Assembly: GCF_007556815.1 (NCBI RefSeq)
Contig: NZ_CP041743.1
Location: forward strand, 2,515,001 to 2,579,000
DNA length: 64,000 nucleotides
Direction: 5' to 3'
DNA from: Paraburkholderia megapolitana
GTDB lineage: Bacteria > Pseudomonadota > Gammaproteobacteria > Burkholderiales > Burkholderiaceae
The notes under the pieces are model-generated. The model was not told the DNA's origin, made no database searches, and saw only the letters and a program-made list of their open reading frames with translations. Below are positions 55,129 to 64,000 of the stretch, piece by piece (the first letter of the stretch is position 1; each line of letters begins with the position of its first letter). A program made the position numbers and the translations under genes.

Positions 55129-57741
55129 TTATTGCGCGTGGGGCGTTGCGATCGTTGCAGCGGTTGAATCCGATGCCCCCGATGCCGCAGCAGCCGCCCG
55201 CGGCGGTGCATTTTTCACATAGCGGTCGAACCAGCGCTCCATCTCGTACACGAGTTGCTCATTCGATTCGAGTGCCGAGTACCAGTGCGGCTCGTGCGGC
55301 AGCATCACGAGCCGTGTGGTCCCGCCGTTGCCGCGCAGTGCTTCGTACAGCAGCGTCGACTGCAGCGGCGTGGTCCCGGGATTCGCATCGTCCATGCCGT
55401 GCACGATCAGCAAGGGCGTCTTCAACTGATCGGCGTAGAAGAACGGCGACACCTTCAGATAAACGTCCTGCGCCTGCCACACCGAACGTCGCTCGTTCTG
55501 GAAGCCGAACGGCGTGAGCGTCTTGTTGTATGAGCCGCTCGTTGCCACACCGGCACGGAACAGACTGGAATGTGCCAGCAGATTGGCGGTCATCAGCGCG
55601 CCGTGGCTATGACCGGTTACGCCGATGCGGTCCGGGTCGACAACGCCAAGCCGCACCGCTTCGTCGACCGCGGCCTGCGCATCGGCGACGAGTTGTTCGT
55701 TGTAGGTGTCGTAGGCATGCTTCGGGTCGCCGATCACCGGGAACGACACGTTATCGATAATCGCGTAGCCGGCCAGCAGCATCAGCCGGTAATTCTTCAG
55801 ACGCGTGAACGTCTGCTCGGAACCGCTCACTTGGCCGGCCGTCGCCGCATCGGCATAGTCGAGCGGATAGGCATACAGGATCGCGGGAACGCGCGTGCCT
55901 TCCCGATAGCCCGGCGGCGTGTACAGCGTGAACGACAGGTCGAGTCCATCGGCGCGCTTGTACTTGACCAGACGCTTCTTGATCTGACGTACCACCGGCG
56001 TCGGATCGACGAGATGGGTGACGGCAGTCTCGCTCGACGCGTAGCGCGCTTCACCGGCCGGCGCGTCGACCGGGGTGCCGAGCGTGCGCTGGAACAGATT
56101 CGGCGGATCGAGCGGCGTCTGGCGCCAGGTCAGGAACGACTGGGTGCCCGAGCCCGTGAACGCAACGAACGACTCAAGAGCCGTCTTGTCGCTGCGGAAC
56201 AGGCGCTCGGTTTTGAGTGTCGCGAGATCGAGCCGGTCGAGGAACGGCCGGTTGCCGGCGGGCGATGCGCCTTGCCCGTTGAGGAACATCGCACCGTCGT
56301 CGATGCGGATCACGCGAAAGCCGTTCGGCTGAATGCGCGTGACCGGTGCGCCGGGGTCCGCATATTGTTCGTCGCTCGACAGATCCCACAGCACGCGTTG
56401 CGTGACCTGCGGAGCGTCGACGTCGACCATGAAGGTGCGCTGCCAGTGACGGTTGTTGTCGTACTCGGAGAGCAGCGCGAGATCCGCTTGCGAGGTCCAG
56501 CCGAAGCCTGCGTAACGTTGGTGCAGACGCGTCAGTTCGCGCGGCGCTTCGTTAAACGGAGCCTTCAGCATCATGACCTTGTCGCGCTCAGGCACATCGA
56601 CGTTCCAGTCGCCGCCGTCGAGCGCCTCGGCCCATACGAGCGTAGCCGGTTCGGTTGCCCGCCATGAGAAATCGCGCGGCCCGAGCGGCACGCCGGAGAC
56701 CGGCACGCGGTCGGCAAGCGGACGCGACACGATCAGGTGGGTTGCGATCTGCGTGCGGTTCGCAATGTCCCACACCGTGTAATCGTGCGGGAAGCGCTCG
56801 GCGGTCGTCACGTAGGAATACGGCCGCTGGATCGTGGACACCAGCACGTGCTGCCCATCCGGCGCCGGTGCGATGCCGTCGAACAACGCGGGTGCACCGA
56901 GCGGTGTGACGGCGAGCGTGCGTGTGTCGATCCGCGCGAGCTGCGAGGTGCCGTAATAGTCGAATAGCGCTTCGTCGTGGACGTTCCTGAGCGTGTCGCG
57001 CGCTTCGTACGTGCTGCTCTGGCCGCGCCGGCCGTCGGATTCCTGAATGCCTGGGCCGACCGACTCGTCGGTGGCAACCGGCGGTGGGCCCTGGTGCGTC
57101 GGAATCATCTTCACGAGCAGCGAGGTCTGATCGGGCATCCACGTCAGATCGTCGCCGAGCATCGGATTCAACTGCACGCCCGGAATACGGCGCACTGCGC
57201 CTGTTTCACCGTCGCCGATCCACAGGTCGACGGAATGGGCGGTCACGTTTTCGAATGCGAAGCGCTTGCCGTCGGCACTCCAGCGTGGACGCGTCGCGCA
57301 GACGCCGGGCGGCAACGCTATCGGCCGCGTTGCACCAGTCGCATCGGTCGCGAACGGCACCAGTTCGAAACGGGTCGCGCACGCCGGGATGCCGTAACCG
57401 CCCGGCGTGTCGTGCCGGCTGCGATTGGCGGGTTCGACGCGCACGCCTGCAAGGCGCAGGAACGGCGTCGCCACGCGTGCGATGGACGGATATTCCTGCG
57501 CGCTGACGAGCAGTGCGCGGTCGGCGCCTGGGCTGATGACCGGAACTGGCAGCGGCGCCGCGAGCATCACATCCAGAATCGCTTTAGACGGCTGGTTATA
57601 GGCTGAGGCGGTGGTTTTGGTTGAGGCCGGCGTCGGTGTTGACGATGCTGTGCCGGATTGCTGGGCGAATGCGCTTTGGGCAGCAATCGACACAGCAAAC
57701 GCGGCAACGGCGAGACGGGGTGTAACGAAGCGAGAGATCAT
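55129..57741 (-). CDS. Exported S9-family serine peptidase
   Basis: An 870-residue prolyl-oligopeptidase-type enzyme with a signal peptide (residues 1-26, ending SAFAQ), a long beta-propeller, and a C-terminal alpha/beta hydrolase domain. The nucleophile is the Ser in GVTGHSHGALM near residue 700; Asp is expected in HGMDDANPGT and His in LPHEPHWYSALESNE. The EPHWY arrangement resembles the plant-type glutamyl endopeptidase group (S9D). Start ATG at 57741 gives the signal peptide; further upstream codons do not. Single gene. Confidence 0.9.
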   Translation of the reverse strand: MISRFVTPRLAVAAFAVSIAAQSAFAQQSGTASSTPTPASTKTTASAYNQPSKAILDVMLAAPLPVPVISPGADRALLVSAQEYPSIARVATPFLRLAGVRVEPANRSRHDTPGGYGIPACATRFELVPFATDATGATRPIALPPGVCATRPRWSADGKRFAFENVTAHSVDLWIGDGETGAVRRIPGVQLNPMLGDDLTWMPDQTSLLVKMIPTHQGPPPVATDESVGPGIQESDGRRGQSSTYEARDTLRNVHDEALFDYYGTSQLARIDTRTLAVTPLGAPALFDGIAPAPDGQHVLVSTIQRPYSYVTTAERFPHDYTVWDIANRTQIATHLIVSRPLADRVPVSGVPLGPRDFSWRATEPATLVWAEALDGGDWNVDVPERDKVMMLKAPFNEAPRELTRLHQRYAGFGWTSQADLALLSEYDNNRHWQRTFMVDVDAPQVTQRVLWDLSSDEQYADPGAPVTRIQPNGFRVIRIDDGAMFLNGQGASPAGNRPFLDRLDLATLKTERLFRSDKTALESFVAFTGSGTQSFLTWRQTPLDPPNLFQRTLGTPVDAPAGEARYASSETAVTHLVDPTPVVRQIKKRLVKYKRADGLDLSFTLYTPPGYREGTRVPAILYAYPLDYADAATAGQVSGSEQTFTRLKNYRLMLLAGYAIIDNVSFPVIGDPKHAYDTYNEQLVADAQAAVDEAVRLGVVDPDRIGVTGHSHGALMTANLLAHSSLFRAGVATSGSYNKTLTPFGFQNERRSVWQAQDVYLKVSPFFYADQLKTPLLIVHGMDDANPGTTPLQSTLLYEALRGNGGTTRLVMLPHEPHWYSALESNEQLVYEMERWFDRYVKNAPPRAAAAASGASDSTAATIATPHAQ

Positions 57742-57883
57742 CGTATGCGTGGCAGGTTTTGCGGAGGTCAGGTCTTCGGGCGATGTAACAACGCGCAGTA
57801 TTGCATGTAGCTGGCGCGACGCCGTGAGCAGATTTGTCACATCCGGGCTTGCCGGGAAAACCAGACCTCGTGATGCTACGCGA

Positions 57884-58807
57884 CTAACCCGATACCCCCG
57901 CGGATCTCTTTGTCACTTTCGGGCTGTCGGTGCGCGCCTCGATCGCCGTCAGCACGGCCGCCATGTCAGCGCCCCCATGCCCGAGCGCCAGCGTTTCGCT
58001 GTACAGCGCGTGACACACATCGAGCAACGGCGAAGCGATGCCGGCATCGCGCGCGGCTTCGGCAATCAGCCGATTGTTTTCCAGCACGTTCGAGATCGCA
58101 GCCTGAACCGCGAAGTCGCGACCGATGAGCTTCGGTCCCTTCACACGCGATACATCGCTCGCCATCGGGCCGGCGTCGAGAATCGCGACGAGCTGCGCCG
58201 TATCGAGCCCGTGACGATCGGCAAAATGCACGGCCTCGGCAAGACCCGTCACCATCGAGATCAAATACAGATTGACCGCCAGTTTCATCAGCAGCGCGTT
58301 CGGCACGCTGCCGCAGAGCATCGTTTCGCGGCACATCGGTGCGAGCACCGGACGCACGCGCGCGGTCGTGCCGGCGTCGCCGGCGAGCATCGCGACGAGT
58401 TGGCCCGCTTCGGCGGGTTTGCGCGAGCCCGACACAGGTGCTTCGGCATAGTGCCCGCCCACCGCGCGAATATCGGCTTCGAGCCCGCGCGAATAACTGG
58501 GCGAAGTCGTACCCATGTGCACGACAATCCGGCCTTCGACGCGCGAGGCGAAGTCCGGACCACGGCGGTCGAGTACCGCATCGACCGCAGCGCCGTCGAC
58601 CAGCATCAGGAATACGATGTCCGCGCGCGCGAATACATCGGCGGCACTGTGGGCGATTTGCGCGCCGGCAGCGGCAAGCGGCGCCGTCTTTTGCGGCGAA
58701 CGGTTCCATACCAGCAGCGGCGTGCCGGCTTTCACCAGATTCAGCGCCATGGGTTCGCCCATGGCGCCAAGCCCGATAAAGCCGATCGGTCGTGCGGCGT
58801 CGCTCAT
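57884..58807 (-). CDS. NAD(P)-dependent beta-hydroxyacid dehydrogenase
   Basis: A 307-residue 3-hydroxyisobutyrate dehydrogenase-like enzyme. Rossmann motif [16 protein letters not shown] at 8-23, substrate signature [15 protein letters not shown] near residue 123, and catalytic Lys in [10 protein letters not shown] near residue 174. It lies 67 bp downstream of an MFS transporter gene on the same strand, so the two may handle uptake and oxidation of one hydroxyacid; which one is unknown. Confidence 0.88.
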   Translation of the reverse strand: MSDAARPIGFIGLGAMGEPMALNLVKAGTPLLVWNRSPQKTAPLAAAGAQIAHSAADVFARADIVFLMLVDGAAVDAVLDRRGPDFASRVEGRIVVHMGTTSPSYSRGLEADIRAVGGHYAEAPVSGSRKPAEAGQLVAMLAGDAGTTARVRPVLAPMCRETMLCGSVPNALLMKLAVNLYLISMVTGLAEAVHFADRHGLDTAQLVAILDAGPMASDVSRVKGPKLIGRDFAVQAAISNVLENNRLIAEAARDAGIASPLLDVCHALYSETLALGHGGADMAAVLTAIEARTDSPKVTKRSAGVSG

Positions 58808-58874
58808 CTGTTTGCTCCGGGTGGTTCAGGTTGAATCGAGGACGCGCGCGGCAAGCGGCGATTTGCTACGCGGT

Positions 58875-60134
58875 TCACGCGCGAGCCGGCGTAACCGGCA
58901 GGCGCGGCGCATGCGCGGTGGTGTCGTCGATAGGGAAGTGCAGCAACGCGGCGAACAGTCCGGCCAGTGCGGTGGCACCCCACACCAGCGAATAGGAACC
59001 GGTCGTATCGAACACGAAGCCACCCGACCACGCACCGAGAAACGAGCCGACCTGATGGCTCAGGAAACACACACCGAACAACGTGCCGAGATGGCGTGTG
59101 CCGAACACCTTGGCGACGAGGCCGCTCGTCAGCGGTACGGTGCCGAGCCACGTGAGGCCCATCACGGCGGCGAAGATCACGACCGACAGAGACGTTTTTG
59201 GCAGCAGAAAGAACGCACCGATGGTGACGCCGCGAATCAGATACAGCCACCCCAGCACGTACTGCTGACGAAAGCGTCCGCCGAGCCATCCGCACGCCCA
59301 GCTACCCAGCATGTTGAACAGGCCGATCAGCATTAACGCAGTCGCGCCGAGGCCGACCGGCATGTGGCAGAGAAACAGATAACCGGGCAGATAAGTCGCG
59401 ATGAATGCGAGCTGGAAGCCGCATGTGAAGAAGCCGAGCGTCAGCAGACGGAAACCGCGATGCCGGCATGCTTGCCCGAGTACCTGGCGCAATGGGGCAG
59501 CGGGCGGCTCGACGCGCGTTGCATCGGCGGCAGAGCGACGGTCGAGTACGATGCCGAGCGGTGCCGCGGCGAGCATCAGTAGTGCGAGCACGAGCAGCGA
59601 TATGGCAATGCCCGAACTTTGCCGGACGTTTTGCGCGAGCGGGATCATCAGGACCTGGCCGAGCGATCCGCCGGCGCTTGCGAGACCCATTGCCAGGCTG
59701 CGTTTTTCCGCGGACGCGGCACGGCCCACCGCGGTCAGCACGATACCGAAGCTCGTGCAACTGATGCCGATGCCGACCAGCAGACCGATACCGACCACGA
59801 GCATCGCACCCGACGGTACGAGTGCCGCGAGCGTGAGACCGGCTGCGAAGACCACCGCGCCGAACGCGACGATGCGCGCGCAGCCGTAACGGTCGGCGGC
59901 TGCACCGGCGAACGGTTGCGCGAAGCCCCAGACCAGGTTGTGCAGGGCGATTGCCAGGGCAATTTGCGTGACGGGAATGCCGCGGTCATAGGAGAACGGG
60001 CCGACGAACAACCCGAAGGTCTGCCGGATACCCATCGCGGCGCTGAGAACGAGCGCCGCGGAAATGACGACGAGTGCGACCTGATACTTCGCGGGAATTG
60101 CCGGGAGAAGGTGTCCTTTCCTCACTGTCGCCAT
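58875..60134 (-). CDS. MFS transporter
   Basis: A 419-residue major facilitator with twelve predicted helices. The loop 2-3 motif (GAAADRYGCARIVAFGA) and the RQTFGLFVGPF helix-1 end match the oxalate/formate and monocarboxylate-like MFS group. Start at 60134 has a very strong AGGAGG. Likely co-transcribed with the dehydrogenase downstream. Substrate probably a small organic anion (inference). Confidence 0.88.
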   Translation of the reverse strand: MATVRKGHLLPAIPAKYQVALVVISAALVLSAAMGIRQTFGLFVGPFSYDRGIPVTQIALAIALHNLVWGFAQPFAGAAADRYGCARIVAFGAVVFAAGLTLAALVPSGAMLVVGIGLLVGIGISCTSFGIVLTAVGRAASAEKRSLAMGLASAGGSLGQVLMIPLAQNVRQSSGIAISLLVLALLMLAAAPLGIVLDRRSAADATRVEPPAAPLRQVLGQACRHRGFRLLTLGFFTCGFQLAFIATYLPGYLFLCHMPVGLGATALMLIGLFNMLGSWACGWLGGRFRQQYVLGWLYLIRGVTIGAFFLLPKTSLSVVIFAAVMGLTWLGTVPLTSGLVAKVFGTRHLGTLFGVCFLSHQVGSFLGAWSGGFVFDTTGSYSLVWGATALAGLFAALLHFPIDDTTAHAPRLPVTPARA

Positions 60135-60260
60135 CGCGCCCTCCTCCTTGGGCCATAGTGGCAGAGGGCAAGCGGGGCGACAAAGGAAAAGATTTTGATG
60201 ACAGGTGAGGGATATTCACCTGTTCGCCTGTGAATCGCGCAGGAACGGACGTTGGTCGCT

Positions 60261-60902
60261 CTAAAGAAGATGACTGAGCCCGGCGAGCACTTGAATACTC
60301 CCAAACATCGCGATTACGACAGCCGACAGGCGAGCGATACCGTGCATGAACGAGGCCGGCATCTTCCTGCGCAGTGCCGTCGTCACACTGCTCAGGCACA
60401 ACCACCAGGCTGCAGAGCCGACAAAGACTCCCGCAACCATCGGCCAGACCGTGAACCACTGCGCGCCCACTGGTGCCGCTTGCCCGACCGGCAGCGGCCC
60501 GAGCGCGGCAAAAACGCCGATGAACGAAAGAATGGTCATCGGGTTGGAGAGCGTTAGACCGAACGTCGTGAGGAAGTCGCGTGCGATCGTGGTGTTCGGC
60601 GTTTCTACCAGCACTGATGGCGCACGCGATGCCTCACGTGCGATCGTCCATGCGAGCCACACGAGAAACACGCCGCCACCGATCTTGAGGGCGATGGTCA
60701 GCGCCGGCAGCGTCGTCGCAATGCCTGCAATACCGAGTGCGCCGAGTAGTCCATAAACCGTATCCGCAGCTGCCGCGCCGATGCCTGTAGCAAAGCCGGA
60801 GCGGAAACCACGGCTCAGGGTTCGCTGGATGCACAGCATGCCAATGGGGCCGACCGGAGCTGCGATGGAGAAACCGATCGCCATAGACCTGACAAACAAC
60901 AT
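60261..60902 (-). CDS. LysE-family amino acid exporter
   Basis: A 213-residue protein with six helices and the N-terminal APVGPIGMLCIQRTLSRGFRSG signature of LysE/RhtB exporters, followed by GAAAADTVYG. The ATG at 60902 has GCAGGAG upstream. It is divergent from an Lrp/AsnC regulator (114-bp gap), the classic arrangement in which the regulator senses the exported amino acid and activates the exporter. Confidence 0.9.
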   Translation of the reverse strand: MLFVRSMAIGFSIAAPVGPIGMLCIQRTLSRGFRSGFATGIGAAAADTVYGLLGALGIAGIATTLPALTIALKIGGGVFLVWLAWTIAREASRAPSVLVETPNTTIARDFLTTFGLTLSNPMTILSFIGVFAALGPLPVGQAAPVGAQWFTVWPMVAGVFVGSAAWWLCLSSVTTALRRKMPASFMHGIARLSAVVIAMFGSIQVLAGLSHLL

Positions 60903-61016
60903 TTTCCTGCTCCTGCGATATGCATTGATATGGAGATGCATCGTAGGCAAAACTTGCGCGCTCTTGAAGATGGTTTTTAAGGGAAAATGGCCTTTTCACC
61001 TTAAAAAATCTCCACC

Positions 61017-61484
61017 ATGGACGACCTCGACTGGAAGGTGCTTTCGCTTCTGCAGCAGAATGCGCGCATAACCTATACGGCACTTGCCCGTCAGGTTCAT
61101 CTGTCGGTGCCGGCAGTGACCGAGCGTGTGAAGCGTCTCGAAGAGGACGGCGTTATCGATGGTTATGTGGCTCGCGTCAATCCAGCCATGGCGGGTTACG
61201 CGGTGAGTGCACTGGTCGGCATCACGGTCCCTCAACCTGCAAAAACGAAGTTTCTTAATTTTCTCGAGACGATTTCCGAGGTGCTCGAATGTCACCACGT
61301 GACCGGAGCCGATTCTTACGTCATGCGACTGGTTGCCACGAATATGGCCGACCTGGAACGGTTGATCGAGAGAATCAATCTGTACGGCGAAACCCGCACT
61401 TCGCTCGTCATGTCGACACCGCTCGCTACTCGTGCCTTGCAACGACCCTCGGTCGCGTCGCGCAGATCGAAGGATGCACGCTGA
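61017..61484 (+). CDS. Lrp/AsnC-family regulator
   Basis: A 155-residue regulator: winged helix with DLDWKVLSLLQQNARITYTALA and the recognition helix SVPAVTERVKRLEEDGVI, then an AsnC ligand-binding (RAM) domain (ALVGITVPQPA, CHHVTGADSYVMRL). Divergently paired with the LysE exporter and likely to regulate it in response to an amino acid. Confidence 0.9.
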   Translation: MDDLDWKVLSLLQQNARITYTALARQVHLSVPAVTERVKRLEEDGVIDGYVARVNPAMAGYAVSALVGITVPQPAKTKFLNFLETISEVLECHHVTGADSYVMRLVATNMADLERLIERINLYGETRTSLVMSTPLATRALQRPSVASRRSKDAR

Positions 61485-61493
61485 ACGAAGCGA

Positions 61494-62444
61494 CTAACGT
61501 ATCGCCGCGCGCGAAGCGGCTGCCGTATCGGACCCGAGCGGGTCGTTTTCGAAACCCTCGGCTTCTGCCAGCAACCATTGACGGAAATCGAGCAGGTCGG
61601 GCCGCCGGTCCGCGTGCTCGGCGCTGACGAGCCAGTAGACGGTGCCTGCGGCAACGGTCAGCGGGCTGGCTTCGACCAGTGCACCGGCTGCGAGATCGCG
61701 ATCGACGAGCGGTCGCCTGCCTAGCGCGACACCCAGCCCCATCATCGCGGCCTCGGTGGCCAGCTGGATCGTGTCGAAACGCAGGCCGCCGGTCGGTTCG
61801 ACGCCCTCGGTGGCGGTCCGCTCGAGCCACGCCTGCCAGTCCTCGCTTGCGGTACTCACGTGTATCAGCGTCGCGCGGCGCAGTTCGACGTTGCCGTGTG
61901 CGTCGACCAGGCTGTCGCGATAGGCGGGGCTGCACACCGGCACCAGCCGCTCGCCGAACAACCGGGTCCACGCAGCGCCCGCAACGGGCACGCGACTCAG
62001 GCGGATGGCGAAATCGAAACCGTCCACAGGGAAGCCGACCTGGCGATGGGACGTGTCGACCGTGACGTCGATATCGGGCCAGCGGCTGCGAAAACCCGGC
62101 AGTCGCGGCAACAGCCAGCGCGACGCAAGAGTCGGCGCACAGCTGACCGCGATCGCGCGATGCGTCCCGCGCGTGGGCAACCGCTGCGTGCCCGCCGCGA
62201 TCAACGAGAACGCTTCCGACACATAAGACAGGTAGTCGGCGCCCGCCGGCGTCAACGACAACCCGCGTGCTTCCCGCACGAACAGCTCTACGCCGAGCGC
62301 CTCTTCCAGTCCAACGATGCCATGGCTCACCGCGCTCGGCGTCACGTTCAGCTCGGCTGCGGCGAGCTTGAAACTCTGATGTCGTCCGGCCGCTTCGAAG
62401 AAACGCAGCGACGACAGGGGGGAAGACGAAGCGGCATCACACAT
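61494..62444 (-). CDS. LysR-family regulator, GcvA-like
   Basis: A 316-residue LysR protein of the GcvA branch (SSLRFFEAAGRHQSFKLAAAELNVTPSAVSHGIVGLEEALG). The ATG at 62444 is chosen because the only more upstream start, a TTG at 62501, would place the N-terminus across a terminator-like hairpin. The gene is divergent from an Rrf2/oxidoreductase pair and may control it. Confidence 0.85.
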   Translation of the reverse strand: MCDAASSSPLSSLRFFEAAGRHQSFKLAAAELNVTPSAVSHGIVGLEEALGVELFVREARGLSLTPAGADYLSYVSEAFSLIAAGTQRLPTRGTHRAIAVSCAPTLASRWLLPRLPGFRSRWPDIDVTVDTSHRQVGFPVDGFDFAIRLSRVPVAGAAWTRLFGERLVPVCSPAYRDSLVDAHGNVELRRATLIHVSTASEDWQAWLERTATEGVEPTGGLRFDTIQLATEAAMMGLGVALGRRPLVDRDLAAGALVEASPLTVAAGTVYWLVSAEHADRRPDLLDFRQWLLAEAEGFENDPLGSDTAAASRAAIR

Positions 62445-62499
62445 CTCCGGCAGCTTGCGCGGTAGCGGTAGCGGTTGCCGCGCAGTTGCCTTGCGGATC

Positions 62500-62525
62500 A
62501 AAAAACGGCGCCGTTGGCGGGCGCC
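62500..62525 (-). terminator. Terminator-like hairpin in the LysR leader
   Basis: On the minus strand GGCGCC (plus 62520-62525), a 7-nt loop, GGCGCC (plus 62507-62512), one base, then T6 (plus 62500-62505). This is a compact intrinsic terminator shape about 55 nt ahead of the LysR start, so it could attenuate that gene. Confidence 0.5.
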
Positions 62526-62618
62526 TCATATGAGCGAACGGCCGGCCAGGGTCGACCGGCGCACGGCTGGAGCATACCCGATCGTCTGTCGGCCATCTCA
62601 TGTATCATTTGGAGTTAT

Positions 62619-63083
62619 ATGAATCGCGACAGCCGACTTTCCTCGATCCTCCACGTTCTGCTCCACATGGCGCACAGCGATGTCCCGCTGACGTCGGACG
62701 AACTGGCCGCCTTTCTCGGTACCCATTCCGCGTTCGTGCGCCGCGAGCTGGCGGGGCTGCGCGAGCTCGGCTATGTGCGCTCGGAGAAGGGGCACGGTGG
62801 TGGCTGGACGGTGTCGTGCGACCTGTCGCGCGTGTCGCTGCGCGACATCTTCGACGCGCTCGGCACACCGCAGATCTTCGCCATCGGCGATCGCAACGAC
62901 GCGCCTACGTGCCTCGTCGAGCAGGCGGTCAACAGTGTGCTCGGCGATGCATTGCGCGACGCCGAAGCGTTGCTGATGGAGCGTCTCGGCCAGGTGATGG
63001 TGGCCGATCTCGCCGCCGAATTCACCCGACGCATGAACACGATCCCTCATTGCTCGAACAGGAATCTCCACGATGAACCCTGA
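62619..63083 (+). CDS. Rrf2-family transcriptional regulator
   Basis: A 154-residue Rrf2 protein with winged helix (LSSILHVLLHMAHSD, TSDELAAFLGTHSAFVRRELAGLRELGYV, SEKGHGGGWTVSCDLSRVSLRDIFDAL). It lacks the three-Cys cluster of IscR and has only one Cys in the expected region (APTCLVEQ) plus one near the C-terminus, so it may sense redox or be non-metal. GGAG at 62611-62614 supports the ATG at 62619. Overlaps the oxidoreductase start by 11 bp. Confidence 0.88.
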   Translation: MNRDSRLSSILHVLLHMAHSDVPLTSDELAAFLGTHSAFVRRELAGLRELGYVRSEKGHGGGWTVSCDLSRVSLRDIFDALGTPQIFAIGDRNDAPTCLVEQAVNSVLGDALRDAEALLMERLGQVMVADLAAEFTRRMNTIPHCSNRNLHDEP

Positions 63084-63966
63084 AACCTACGACGCGGTAA
63101 TCGTGGGCGGTAGTTATGCGGGTATGTCCGCGGCGCTGCCGCTTGCGCGGGCGCGCCGACGCATCCTGGTGATCGATGGCGGCAAGCGCCGCAATCGCTT
63201 CGTCGAAGCGTCGCATGGGTTTCTCGGCCAGGACGGCCGGCATCCTGCCGACATCGCCGCGGACGCGCGCAAGCAACTGCTGCGTTATGCGACCGTGCAG
63301 TGGATCGAAGGCGATGCCGTGCATGCGTCGGGCGAGTTCGACGCGTTTCAGGTCGCACTCGAAGACGGCACGTCGTACGCGGCGCGCCGGCTGATTCTCG
63401 CCACCGGTGTTACCGACGAACTGCCCAATATCGCCGGGCTGGCCGAGCGCTGGGGCAAGAGCGTTTTCATCTGTCCGTACTGCGATGGGTACGAGTTGAA
63501 CGAAGGGCGCATCGGCGTCATCGCGACGGGTCCGATGGGTGTGCATCAGGCGCTGCTGTTACCGGACTGGGGCACGACGACACTGTTCATGAACGGTCAT
63601 GCAATGCCGGAGCAGGCAGAAGTCGATCATCTGACGGCGCGAGGCGTGCGCATCGAAACTGGCGTCGTGTGCCAGATCGACGGACGCGCGACGATCGTGC
63701 TTGAAGATGGACGCCGCTTCGAACAGGACGGCATTTTTACGGGGCCGCGTATGCGTCTTTCGAGTCCACTCGCGGCCCAGCTTGGCTGCGATATCGATGA
63801 CAGTGCGTTTGGCGAAATGATTCGCACCGATGGGATGAAGACGACCAGCGTCAAAGGCGTCTACGCGTGCGGCGACGCTACGCAGGGCGCAAAAAGCGTG
63901 GCGATTGCGGTGGGTGATGGTTATATGACCGGCGCGGTGGCGCACCGGTCGTTGATCTTCGATTGA
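63073..63966 (+). CDS. Thioredoxin-reductase-like NAD(P)/FAD oxidoreductase
   Basis: A 297-residue flavoprotein with the FAD dinucleotide motif GGSYAGMSAA at 12-21, the redox pair CPYC in FICPYCDGYE near residue 137, and the GVYACGDAT FAD-ribityl motif near the C-terminus. The NADPH-binding site is degenerate (GVIATGPMG instead of GGGxxA), a trait of ferredoxin-reductase-like or TrxR-like orphans (GliT group). Co-translated with the Rrf2 regulator. No thioredoxin gene adjoins. Confidence 0.88.
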   Translation: MNPETYDAVIVGGSYAGMSAALPLARARRRILVIDGGKRRNRFVEASHGFLGQDGRHPADIAADARKQLLRYATVQWIEGDAVHASGEFDAFQVALEDGTSYAARRLILATGVTDELPNIAGLAERWGKSVFICPYCDGYELNEGRIGVIATGPMGVHQALLLPDWGTTTLFMNGHAMPEQAEVDHLTARGVRIETGVVCQIDGRATIVLEDGRRFEQDGIFTGPRMRLSSPLAAQLGCDIDDSAFGEMIRTDGMKTTSVKGVYACGDATQGAKSVAIAVGDGYMTGAVAHRSLIFD

Positions 63967-63986
63967 TCTTCGATTGATCTTCGATT
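63954..63986 (+). repeat. Three tandem copies of an 11-bp unit
   Basis: GATCTTCGATT is repeated exactly three times, starting inside the last codons of the oxidoreductase gene and running past its stop; a further GATCGATCAG follows. Because 11 is not a multiple of 3 and the stop lies in the first copy, changes in copy number would leave the protein unchanged. Confidence 0.85.
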
Positions 63987-64000
63987 GATCGATCAGGGCA

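Overview
The window reads as a chromosomal segment of a high-GC betaproteobacterium, most likely Burkholderia sensu lato or Paraburkholderia. Pointers are the family I.2 lipase with its foldase, a DUF4148 protein, an aerobic cobalamin cluster with a CbiG-CobJ fusion, a TonB receptor/PiuC pair and many LysR regulators. I saw no rRNA or tRNA genes, CRISPR arrays, insertion sequences or prophage genes. Genes are densely packed and many starts overlap the previous stop by 4 bp (ATGA).

Layout. 1-11 kb: the end of a triheme cytochrome c gene; two amino-acid ABC permeases divergent from a RES/Xre toxin-antitoxin pair with a palindrome-rich promoter; a GcvA-type LysR; a ChaA-type antiporter; an acyl-CoA dehydrogenase; small BON, CBS and DUF4148 proteins; an alkyladenine glycosylase; and ribA. 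11-19 kb: a TonB siderophore receptor with PiuC-like hydroxylase behind a possible Fur box, a NmrA-like/AraC divergent pair, and lipase plus foldase. 18.7-20.5 kb is poor in genes and rich in hairpins. 20.5-25.9 kb: a signalling operon of response regulator, LysM-FecR protein, CHASE2 histidine kinase and lipoprotein.

26-46 kb is the centrepiece, an aerobic-type cobalamin cluster. bluB, cobB, cobO and cobE (minus strand) and cobW, cobN and a chlI/chlD pair (plus strand) diverge from twin cobalamin riboswitches. After a LysR/hydrolase interruption come cbiG-cobJ, cobI, cobH and cobG (minus, third cobalamin riboswitch) and divergent cobL, cobK and cobM. The chlI and chlD modules lie in different frames and appear to be joined by a -1 frameshift signal: A7 slippery heptamer, 7-nt spacer, then a nested stem-loop. 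One gene could therefore make both the small and the medium subunit of the CobN cobaltochelatase. No C1-methyltransferase (CobF or CbiD) is visible in the window.

46-64 kb is mixed accessory and housekeeping content: a sodium/solute symporter with DUF3311 partner, MarC, a class II glutamine amidotransferase, two small membrane proteins, a DfrA-like dihydrofolate reductase, a secreted beta-propeller protein, an OafA-like acyltransferase, an S9 peptidase, a beta-hydroxyacid dehydrogenase with an MFS transporter, a LysE exporter with an Lrp regulator, another LysR, and an Rrf2/flavin oxidoreductase pair cut off just before the window edge.
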